Shown one piece after another: positions 53,965-64,000 of a stretch of DNA of 64,000 nucleotides. Position numbers and translations under genes: made by a program. The stretch covers positions 28,369,001 through 28,433,000 of the forward strand of contig NC_068563.1 in assembly GCF_022201045.2 (NCBI RefSeq). The letters run 5' to 3'. The notes under the pieces are model-generated. The model saw nothing but the letters and a program-made list of their open reading frames with translations. It ran no database searches and had not been told where the DNA came from. The first letter of the stretch is position 1, and each line of letters opens with the position of its first letter. The stretch is from Citrus sinensis. Its lineage: Eukaryota > Streptophyta > Magnoliopsida > Sapindales > Rutaceae.

Positions 53965-54907
53965 TTCCTGAGAGAATAAGAGATTTGGTTGAGGCTTTTT
54001 ATTGCAAGCTAGTAAATCTCCATCAATTTGAAGGCATTATAAGGACATGCAAAATTAGTGCTGTCAAAATGATTTTTCCCGAGTTTGATGATCAGCCAGG
54101 CCAGCCAAGTACACATTATGAAATGCTGCCAGAAACCTTGTGGCCAGCCTGACGCCGAACTTCATTAAAAGTTAAGATAAATTCGGCAGTATTGCCATGA
54201 CGAGTTGTTTACTGTAGCTATTGTTTTTATCAGTGTGTTTTGTAGATATGAAACAAAATCCAGTTAAGGAAGGACCAAGAAATTATCGTTGATGATTGGT
54301 ACCATGCTTAAGGATCCTCCTTCCTATCACTAAAGTAGGAGATAACAAAACACGCTCACTTCCATCACCAGAATCTAGTGGCAGCTTGCAGGCAGTAACA
54401 GTTTCTGTTGCCATCCGGGTAAAATATATTCCTGGTATCGCAGTTTTGGTTCGGAGCGAGAAATATTAAACACACAAAATATATATAATTGTCATATTCA
54501 GTTGAATAGGTATAGGCTGATCCACAATCACAGAGCGACTCCTATCAAGAGAATTGGCCACGTAGGCCTTGGTCAAGCAAAGAATTTTCACAGGAATAAC
54601 TAGCAACACCTTACTTTAAAAATATTTTGACAGCTTTTATCTGATTCCTAACTGACATAATGTTAGAAAAAAATTATAGAGTCCCAAGCATCAACTCGTT
54701 AGAGCAGATGAGATACGTTATTTTACACATCAGGCAAGTTAAAACAAAAGGGTAAAACTACATCTGAAAAGTCACAAGATAATCATCTAGACTGATTGCT
54801 TCTATTTGTAACAACGAAAGAAACTTATGATATGGCCAGCCTCATCATCTATGGAAGTTTTCTTCAGCTGTCAGTTCAATTTTTAACATTTGCTCTTCCA
54901 AGCCAAC
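53965..54907. other. Spacer between relic C and UFL1
   Basis: Holds the upstream side of relic C, a tiny malectin-like scrap near 54365-54425, and the 3' UTR of UFL1 toward 54907. Confidence 0.5.
54365..54425 (-). pseudogene. Malectin-like scrap F
   Basis: GTTTCTGTTGCCATCCGGGT at 54402-54421 matches the exon 2 region of relic C (GTTTCTGTTGCCATCGGGGA near 53595) apart from a few bases, with a shared GGCAGCTTGCAG-like lead. Only about 60 bp survive. Confidence 0.55.
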
Positions 54908-57900
54908 TCAAGATTGTGAAGACCCCAAAACCAATCCTTTCAAAGCCGGCATTAGGTTCTCCAGATGCTCTCTTTTACTCAAGATTCTATCAGATGAACA
55001 ATCTTGCTCCTGCCAAAACAGAAATATAGCATCATGCTGCATGATCAAGCATTAATCTCCTCTCATAACTGTTATACATCATACAAATATTTGGATAACC
55101 ATGTAAAGAACTAAATTCTCTTTCCAAATTCTATTCACATTTTTCCCACGTATGATTAAAAAAGAATGTTCCCTTCTTCATAAGAGGATTCTAAATGTTA
55201 TGGACATTGCTTTTAAGAGTAACTAATCACTGAAGAACAAGAAATATCACTTAACACGAAAGAGTTACTACATTATGGATACTGCAAATAAAACCACTAT
55301 GTTTACTCACATCACCAGTAGCTGCTGACATAAGTGCTAAAAGGGTCACCGTTGCAGTTTGGTAATCTGTCAAGACCTTATATGCCGAATCATCCATTTT
55401 ATCCTGAATAATCAATGAACAAGTTAGATATGCAAATTAGAAATAAATGAACCATTAACTGCACTTCATACCTTCAATCGAGAAACAGCAACTGAAATGG
55501 CCCTTCCAGGGGCTTGAAGAGCTTTATTGTGAACCTGTAAACAAGAAATACATGTTCCAAGTTACACATAGAGAGATACACATCTGTGTAAAATTCAATC
55601 ATTGAACTTATACTAACAGACCTGCACATAAAGTAGGGACACAACTTTCGCCAAAAGTGAAACTGGGTCGGTTTCAGCAGAAACTTGAGACGTCAAATCC
55701 TGAGAATGAAAGATAAAGAAAGGTAAGATGGTGAGAAGCTTTACAGGTTATAAATTGACTCCAACTTTTCTAATTGTCTATCCACTTGTCCGACCCATAT
55801 TTCTGTATCCCCATAGACAGGAAGACCCACCTTGCGATATGAATGCAAAAGAGTTCTTTCCAATTTCTTGTCAAGCTTTTTCAAGAGCAACCCACTGATA
55901 GAAAAGAACCCACAAGAGCTAAGTACCATGTCAAAAAAGCTACAAATTACCCACGTAAGCCACAAACATGCGGGAGAATATAATTACCTCTCCTCTGCTA
56001 ACTCTTTAAATGCACTCATAAATGTTTCCACTTGCTGTCACAGAGAATATTCAGAGTTAGAACTCATTGATTTTTAACCAAAATAAGACAAACATATTCT
56101 GAACTATGGCTATTGAACAAAAGCAAATCAAGTTGAAATAGAAAGACTTAAGATTCCTAGTCACACACCCCTCTCCTATTCTGCTATCACTTTTTCAAAT
56201 GTAATACAAACCCAACAAGATTAATTCCCGCTCATGTGAACGGCAGTGAAAACTTTGTTTCCAACGAAAGTTCTCAACAGATCCATCTAGATATTAAGCT
56301 ACCAAAGATTCTTATCCGCAGCAATATTGGAATGTGCATTAAGAAAAGAAACATAACTTTCGATTGCACCTCTACTAATCAAATTTCATACCACACCACA
56401 TTACATGTTGTATATCACCTATGTATATGAACTTCAAAAGATCATCTCACACTCCAATGAATCAACCATTTCTTACAATGTAACTCTTAAGACAACAAAA
56501 ACATCATGTCTTATGATGACGACACTGACCTTCCCTTCCAAAGCTTCAATGACAGCAAGAGCCCTCTTTGAAAGTGGTCCAGGGAAACTCTTGGCCTGTG
56601 CAAGCAAAAGGGAGCATGAATAAGAATCAGCCACCGGCAAGACTTTCCGAATGGTCATCACTTTTGCATATGGCAAGGATAGATAAGCAAGTAATTATTT
56701 CATACAAAAGCAGTTCTTTCCGTTGAGCTTAGCGAAACAGAGCCTGAGTTTTGCAATTCCTGAACTTCAATTCCATTCTTCAATTTGTTGTGCATGTCCT
56801 AATAAAACGAGTTCCAAGTATTAGGCTCTGCTTCAAATTATCATATTTCTTAACTGATTAAGACTGCAGTAACATTCAAATAAAAATAGAACAGTGCATA
56901 ATTACTACCAAGTTAAGAAATAATGTATCCACAAGAGCAGCAGCTGTTGTTCTCAACAGGTGCCTATGCATTAAAACCTGTAAATCATAGAGAAGTCTTC
57001 TATTACTCATTTCATCATCTTAGCAACCACTTAAAAATATCAAGCAAATGTCTGAAGAACTTACTGAAGTTGATTGGTCATCTTCAAACAAATCTAATGC
57101 TTTTTCATAGAGCTGCATATTTAAAAAAGACTGCCAAGATGCAAAAACACACTAAATTTAGAAAGATACAAATCAGCAAAACCAAACTACTGATGAAAAC
57201 AAAACATACATCAAACACCTAACCTCATCAAGTTTCTTTTGCAAATTATCAAGCAGAAGCTTCATTTTCTCTGCATTTTCGGTGAACAATGCCTTTCTTT
57301 TCTCCTTCAAATAATTGATTAGCATAGGTCTCATATAACTGGCTAAAGGCCTTAGAATTGTCTTGGGATCATCTATACCTACGAAATGAGAACACTGCAT
57401 TGCTAAAAGTAGGGTATAAAGCAAATGCTTAGTTGGCCAAAATTAAATAGAAAATCAACAGACCTTGTTCTTCAAAATCAGGATTCAGCATCATAATCTT
57501 TTGAATTACCCACTCTTCTGAAGGAACATTAAGATTGCCCTCTTGCAATTTACCACCATCTTTCTTGGCACCTGGTTTAGAATCGGACACTTGTGATGGA
57601 GGAGTATCCTTGCCTCTCTTCTGGTTTTTCTTGGACTTTGTAGGAATATATTCCGTGTCATCTGCACCACTTTCAGTTGCACCTGACTTTACATTGCCAC
57701 CAGATTTTCCCCTTTTCTTCTTTGGCCCTTTCTCCAAGACATTCTTATGACCACTCTCAGAACTAGTCTCACTTGCCTCACTAGACCTGTTTGTATCCTG
57801 TCCAACTTTGGCTTCCTTGATCAAGTATGAATCATCACTTGGCATGATACCCGAGGAACCTGAAAGACCAAAAGATTCCACTTCTTTTTCCACACGATCA

Positions 57901-60900
57901 TAAACATCCTAAAGTAGATATGAGAAAATGAAACCATCAGATCTCCAATGACGAACTGAAAGAATGTAATTATATTTCCAAGCCCACAATTCCCATAATC
58001 AAATGGAGCAAACACATTAATATCCCTAAAGTTCTAATGGATTCTTTTAAGTAAACATTGACACATACGAAAAAGCACAAAATTTTACATACAACAAGAC
58101 AAGAAAGCGAGCCAAAACAAAGACAAATAATAGAAATAGCGAAGAAAGGGATCACAAAAGCTCAAGAAATCACCATCCTGACCATAGCCAGCCTAGCATG
58201 GCCTACATCTCTCCAATGTTTTCTTGAGAATAAACGAGTAGAAGTTTTATGACTTTCCCAAAGTTGCTATACTTGCTAAACAGAGCTATTAAGAAGAGGT
58301 GGCTAGGCAAAACAAATAAAAACCTTTCATACTCAAACCTAAGCCATCAAATGTAAAATACACAACGCAAAAGTAAAGCAGCAGAACCACTGTTTGAACA
58401 GAAAACTCAAAATGAGCTTCTTCATATAATTTATACCTTGACAAAACCATTGCTAAATACATAGGATTCACCCAGGATGAGTGCTTTGTTAGCCTGAAAA
58501 ATTAACAAAAAACAAATGAACAATAGGAAACAGATTAAATGCACAAGCAATTAACAATGGAGTAAATATGTGTAACCTTGAGGGCCGACTGAACAGATGG
58601 ACAAAGTGACAGAATCTTAGAAGCATCTTGACTACCAAAGGATGCAGGTAATACAGAAAGAGAATCAATCCTGCATAAACGAGAGCTATGTATAAGATGG
58701 AATTACAAAAAGAGCCAGTTTATAAGGTCCACCCATGTTAGTCACTGACTGTTGAGAACATTTATTGGATAAAAGTTTCAGAAGATAGTTAGATGATCAT
58801 AATTATGGTCACAACTTTTTCCTTAGTCATTATCAGGAGAAATAAATCAGATTAGGATATCATGGCAACTACTACTAACAGTGACAACATCCTTATAGAA
58901 CCCCAAGATCACGATGATGGATCAAGGGTAGAAGCAGTTTAAAATGTCATATTGCAGATAAAATGAAGAAAACTTAGGTAAGGAGTTACCTATAATCACT
59001 GTTACCAAAAAACTGAAATGCTCTAAGTTTTTACAAAATAAAGGGACAGAACAAAATTAAGAGTAAATAAGCTGAAAAAGATCAAGGAAACAGAATGAAA
59101 AGAAAAGTACTTAATTATAAGCCTTACCAGCTACCACGCTCCACAGCATCCTCGGTAGCAGCATCCAATATCTCGATCATTGCGGGGTGAACAAATACAG
59201 TAACTAAATGTTTACCTTCAGGATATCTGGACTAAATTGGAGTACATAGCCACAAATTCAATTAGATAAGCACGAAAAAAAATCCTCAATTATGAAGTAT
59301 ACATTTCAAGAAATTCAACAACAATATAATGCAATTCAGATCCCTTAATGCTACATTAACATAAAAGAAAGAAAATACCTGCAAGAACTGAACAGGCTGG
59401 GAAATTCCAAGTTTGTGCAGGGCGTCATAGCTGATAAAAGAATTCTGCAGCAAATAAAGGAAACAACAATCAAACATGGCATATTATTTCAGATTTTCCC
59501 AGAAACCAATAAATACAAAAATTAAAAAAGTAGAACAAAATAAGCAAAGATTGTAAGTAAAAAGCAAATTCAACACATACGCTGCATAAATTAGTCAAAT
59601 CAAGATACTTATTGAAATAGATCGAACTTATGAATCTGAATATCAACAATTGCAAAGAGAATTAGAAAGTGGCCCAAACCTGTGAAAAGAAAGAATCAAT
59701 ACATTCCCTTTGAGCAATAGCAAAGACCTGTCACAAAATTTCCCTCCATATCAATAGAAGTCGCTAATTAAAATGGCAATTGGTCTAGGCTTCACAAGAA
59801 CATGAAAACTACACCCTCACCACTTCAAGAAGAGAAGGAAAAAAGGGAGGGGTGGTGAAGAATGAAACCCATAAAACCCCCAAAAAAGATTGAGATCTTT
59901 TGTGGACAAACTAGCAATCAAATCAAAATAATCTATATAAAAGTAGTAATAATCCTTATCAGTTATGCATATGATCCACCCAGTAAAATATTATGTACAG
60001 AACATGCACGTACAAGTATGAAATTGAACAATACAGCATAAAAGCAAGCTAGTAGCCTCTATTTCTCTATCCTCTAATGTGTGACCTAACGGTAAGTGCA
60101 CAATTCAAAAGATTTCAAAACTCAAAAATTATTATTGTCCAGTGAAATCAAAGATTTCATAAGTTGATATACTCCAGCAACGAAAGCAGCTACCGGAATT
60201 TAATCTTATGTAAAACCTCAACAAGTGATTGATTGAAACCAAAAAATTAGTGTAATGGCCATCAGAATAAGTTAATTTAAAGAGTATGTCACTTACAGTT
60301 GGAGTCCAATGAGCTCCAGCACGAACTGATCCAAGGACCTCGCCTTCCTTGACCAGCCCATTAAACAAGGATTGGAAAAATGAACCTTCAACAGCCACAC
60401 CAGTTGCTCCATCCATTTCTAGCAAAAGCTTCTGTAAAGTGCTCCACAATGCAGACAAATTTATTGGAACCGTGATTCCTCTTGCAGCACCACGAACCAT
60501 CGCACCAACACGAGCAACATAAGCTGGGGTATATAACTGCCCACCTTCAAGCCTACCTTTCACCTAAAAGAAAAGGCAAACCATATCATTATTTTGCCTT
60601 TACTATTACCCCAGTGTGGCACAGAAGTGAAAATATATGTTACCATTGTCCCAAGACGGGGCTCCAGCACAGACGTAACCAACTCAGAGCTGATCTGCAA
60701 CTGTGCAGCCAGTTCTGCTAAAGCAAGCTGACTACACTCTTGAAGCCTTTCATTAATTTCTTCAGCAACAGAGTCCCAATATGATTGAGAAATTATTTCT
60801 CCTTGAATCAACGTAAGCCCTGGATCACCAGAAACTACTTGTTCTGCTTGCTTCTCAACATGGTACAAATCAACACCGGTAATGTCCGCAAGGTCAATCA

Positions 60901-61574
60901 ACGAAACACGCCCTACTTTCTTGATTTCTGTCAGTATCTCGTGCCTCAGTTGCTCCTATCATACCATATTATACCATCACACTCAAATGAATTGCAATCA
61001 ATATCAAGAAAAAACAATTCTAATCCAAAACACCCAGTTTGATCACAAAGAATTTCTATATATGTCATCTCAACCAAATCATTGCTTCACTCATACCAAT
61101 TTATAAATAGTGAAATCATGTACATTTGTATCAATTATAGGAAAAATACATCACATTATATGATCAAAATCAATCAACTCAAACAACAATAACGTCCTAT
61201 GCAGCACAAAAAAAACTATTCACTTGATTTTAAAAATCGACCTTTAATCACCAAAAGCAATTAGGATTAGAACGTCATGCATTATAGCCTATTCTAAGCT
61301 GAATTAACGATGCCATTGTTAGCAGATTGGCTCGGTCCAGTTAAATTAACAAACAGAAAATAGGGAGATCATAGGTTTTTATTTATTTATTTATTTTTAC
61401 AGGAGTGATGTATTCTTTGCCGGAGACGGTGTGGAGAAGGTCGAAATCGATGATGTGAAGCTCATGAAGCTTTTGGACCAATTCGACGACGTTTCGTTCC
61501 GACAATCGTATGCTCGATTTCGCTTGCTGCGCGTACTCGAATTGTTTTTGCAGTTGCAGCAATTCGTCGTCCAT
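54908..61574 (-). CDS. UFL1: E3 UFM1-protein ligase 1 homologue (UFL1)
   Basis: UFL1 transfers the ubiquitin-like modifier UFM1 from the E2 UFC1 to targets, chiefly ribosomes at the ER, linking ER stress and ER-phagy. Twenty coding exons join in phase: 61401-61574, 60644-60955, 60297-60563, 59680-59727, 59379-59444, 59128-59231, 58577-58670, 58437-58493, 57464-57908, 57224-57378, 57065-57130, 56909-56977, 56706-56798, 56530-56595, 55988-56034, 55831-55894, 55622-55699, 55472-55534, 55311-55403 and 54908-55009. They give 2463 bp and 820 residues, equal to the family. The N-terminus (MDDELLQLQKQFEYAQ) and winged-helix-like region (DLADITGVDLYHVEKQAEQV, GGQLYTPAYVARV) are intact. A Lys/Ser-rich disordered linker (about 400-500; KKKRGKSGG) precedes the helical C-terminal part. 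No unusual change was found. Confidence 0.96.
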
Positions 61575-63616
61575 CTTTCGATCACACGCACTGTAACTGA
61601 TTGATTTCAGAAATTAAATTAATAGACGCAACTACAAAGAAAAGAAAATATTTTAGCTCCCGCTCCTCCTGTTTTCTTTTTATTATTTTTATTATTATTA
61701 TAGTATTTTTCTCAACTTTGACTTGGGTAACGACTCAAATTCTGGTTTTTTATATCCAAAAATCCAAACATTCTTTGAATCATACAACAATTAGAAAAAT
61801 TAACTAAAATAAACATAATATTAATGATTTTTTTTCTAAAAAATATTGCAATGTTTAATTATTCTAAACGTGTATCGCCAAATCACTAATTGTTTAATTG
61901 ACATTTGATACTATTATTAATAAGAAAATATTGTATCGTTTAAGATATAAATTCTGTATTTCAACTTCAACTTTATAAGTATATATATACCTTTACTCGA
62001 TTTTGAATAGCGAAAGTAAAATAAAAAATTAATTATTATTTTTTTATTGAAATTAATTACTTTAATTGCCATATAAACTCTAATGTTAAATATTCTATTT
62101 ATTAAACATTTTTTTAAAATAAACATATTTGAAATTGGGCAACGGGTTCTAGTACCAAGTGTAGGAAATGGAAACAATTGGGCATTACCATCAGTACCCC
62201 ACTCACATTCTAGTTACACCCTTTTTTTTTTTAATTTTTTCCTTATTACGGAACAATCGAATTCCATATAGAATCGAAGTTCAATGCATCACCTTTCTTT
62301 AAGATACAAATGATTTGATTTCTGAGGTGTTGGAAATAGAAAAACTTATTTTCATTATCACCATGCCATAACTTGGAAGATTCTAAGGTGTCTAACACAA
62401 CACATAAGGTGCTAAATATGGATAAATCAATTTAAGGCTCAAAGGAGGCTACTATAGAATTTTTAGATTTAGGTCTTTAAGTACCTTTTAAATATTACGT
62501 CTAATAGTAATATATTAAGTGTTATAACTTTTTAAATTAGACTCAGTTAGGGCTTTTCAGTAATAATTCCAGAGTAATAACGAGCATTTTAAATTTTTTT
62601 ATTTTAAATTCTCTCTCAAATGATATGTCATTTTTTGAATGGTTAATAAGTATTTATAATATCTATATAAATTGATTGTGATATTTCACCAACTAATTGA
62701 TGGATATCACACCATTAGAGATAGTTAAGATGTGAATTAGCTTATAAAAATAGTGAAAAACTCACTGTTTCTACATTAATAATAAAAAAATTAAAAGAAT
62801 AAAAATATGTAAAATCCCTAAAATCAAAAATCAAAAATTCACATCAATCTCTAAATCACACTTGGACATAGCCACCGGCCACCAATGTCAAAACATGAAA
62901 ACACGTCCCGACTAATTGTAGATGTGTTGAAAATGATTATCAATAAAATTAAATATTTTGATTTTTTTTTTCGTTGGCTCTTATTATTTTGTTCAAAATT
63001 TATTTATTTTTATCAATTCACACCAAGCCGAATTTATTTCCCGGGCCCCGCCACTGTTCTAAAGTCCAAAAGGCACAAATGTGATTAATGATTTTGTTTC
63101 ATTGGGGGCATATGTTTCAAGTTTATGTGAAATTTTCCATGTGCAATATCACCTACATGCTTCTGTCTTGATACATGTATGTTCCATCAACCTTTCAGCA
63201 TCATTTATGTATGGACCACAGCATCACCTAATTTTCCTTTATTTCTAGAAGCCGAGGCAAAGTGGTCATTTTGCGCATCACTACAGATTAGCACTATTTC
63301 CCAAGAATTGTCTTCTTGGCATTTTTGTATGCGTTGGTAAGATCAGGGCTGCCAAACTGAATGAATCAATCAATGCTTTAGCCTCATTTCATCTGCATTT
63401 GTGAAGGAATTAACCAGAAGCGATGCAGGGATACTTGATAATTCAGATTCATTCACATTTAACTATGATATCATGGCATAATTTACCAAAACTTGTGGAA
63501 GACAAAACTGCGGACAGGCTCTATAGAAAATATACATTTGGCAGTCAACTTATTGGTAAGGAAACAGAAGGTCTGTCATGCCGTATGTTGAAAAAAAGGA
63601 TCTGGCGTAGAGAATC
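61575..63616. other. Intergenic between UFL1 and the PGG-domain gene
   Basis: The left part is the UFL1 promoter side. The rest is AT-rich with no supported gene. The right end (about 63300-63616) may hold the 3' UTR of the next gene on the minus strand. Confidence 0.55.
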
Positions 63617-64000
63617 TTAAATTGCATACAATTTCTTATAGTCATTGTTTAGGACCTCGGTATCTGACATCATGTTTATTGACCCGGACTTCGACCTGCT
63701 GCCCATGGATGATTTTCGTATGCTTCTCATGTTTGAGTCCTCAATCCGGTGCCTAATTACCCAGTAAATCATAGTACCCAAAGTAGCAGCCATTATTACA
63801 GCTCCTACGATTGTAACTGCAACGGCCATCCACTTCTCGCGCTTGCCCACCACGATGAATGACATCGCCAAGTATGCTACTGAGATAAGCACACAGGCCA
63901 GCCACATCAACTTGTTAATAACTGCCATCAATTGCCTCTTTGCCTTGCTTTCTATGACCACAACTGAAGTTTGCACAACAACAACCGCCAAAGAAATGAA
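63617..64000 (-). CDS. Ankyrin-repeat/PGG-domain membrane protein, C-terminal part (cut by window)
   Basis: The frame is open to the window edge and ends with TAA at 63617-63619, so only the last 127 or so residues are seen. FISLAVVVVQTSVVVIESKA, RQLMAVINKLMWLACVLISV and AYLAMSFIVVG match the final membrane segments of ITN1/ANK-type proteins, which carry N-terminal ankyrin repeats and a C-terminal PGG domain. Three hydrophobic segments are visible, followed by a Ser/Arg/Lys-rich cytosolic tail (SSMGSRSKSGS). Ankyrin repeats and the PGG motif itself would lie beyond 64000. In Arabidopsis ITN1 affects salt and ABA responses. The specific orthologue is not settled. Confidence 0.85.
   Translation of the reverse strand, partial: FISLAVVVVQTSVVVIESKAKRQLMAVINKLMWLACVLISVAYLAMSFIVVGKREKWMAVAVTIVGAVIMAATLGTMIYWVIRHRIEDSNMRSIRKSSMGSRSKSGSINMMSDTEVLNNDYKKLYAI

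Noticed and set aside
54600-61600. Idea of a coordinated ER-quality gene cluster (ECA, UFL1, malectin-like, HERK1)
   Set aside because: The genes are far apart, on mixed strands, with no shared promoter motif; UFL1 upstream DNA shows no ERSE or UPRE by eye. Co-location fits ordinary synteny.

Overview
The window is nuclear DNA from a dicot plant. It is AT-rich between genes, its genes have many introns, and all of the products are plant-type. The proteins look like those of a woody rosid; Citrus or a close relative is my guess from recall, not something I could test. Seven complete protein-coding genes are well supported by products and exon phases, one more complete gene has no recognised family, one reading frame runs off the right edge, and there is one tRNA gene.

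Left third (1-24.3 kb): an RNase P/MRP p30 subunit (GAF1/RPP30, minus), histone H4 (plus), a long foldback with a MIRNA-like shape, an ER-type Ca2+-ATPase (ECA1/ECA4 type, minus) whose promoter carries perfect ER-stress motifs, a broken FAR1-like fragment with tandem repeats, an unassigned 169-residue protein (plus), and the receptor kinase HERK1 (minus).

Middle (24.3-45 kb): mostly intergenic, with repeat remnants, a decayed RNase H fragment and tRNA-Leu(CAA). It also holds a kinase-less malectin-like/LRR receptor-like protein (plus), a 777-bp element with long terminal inverted repeats, and the CCR4-NOT subunit VIP2/NOT2 (plus, 13 coding exons).

Right third (45-64 kb): a run of malectin-like gene copies on the minus strand. 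One is intact but short (47986-49810). At least four are decayed, and one of those is split by a solo LTR with a 5-bp target duplication. After it come UFL1, the UFM1 E3 ligase (minus, 20 coding exons), and the C-terminal part of an ankyrin/PGG membrane protein (minus) cut by the window edge.

The gene set matches, from memory, two duplicated Arabidopsis segments (around At3g46220-At3g46330 and At5g59690-At5g59980). That would make this the less fractionated form of that block. There are no operons. A loose theme is ER and cell-surface quality control (ECA, UFL1, malectin-like proteins, HERK1), but co-function of neighbours is inference. I did not find a clearly new multi-gene system. The most notable leads are the ECA stress promoter, the foldback, the malectin-like array and the internal repeats of the RPP30 tail.
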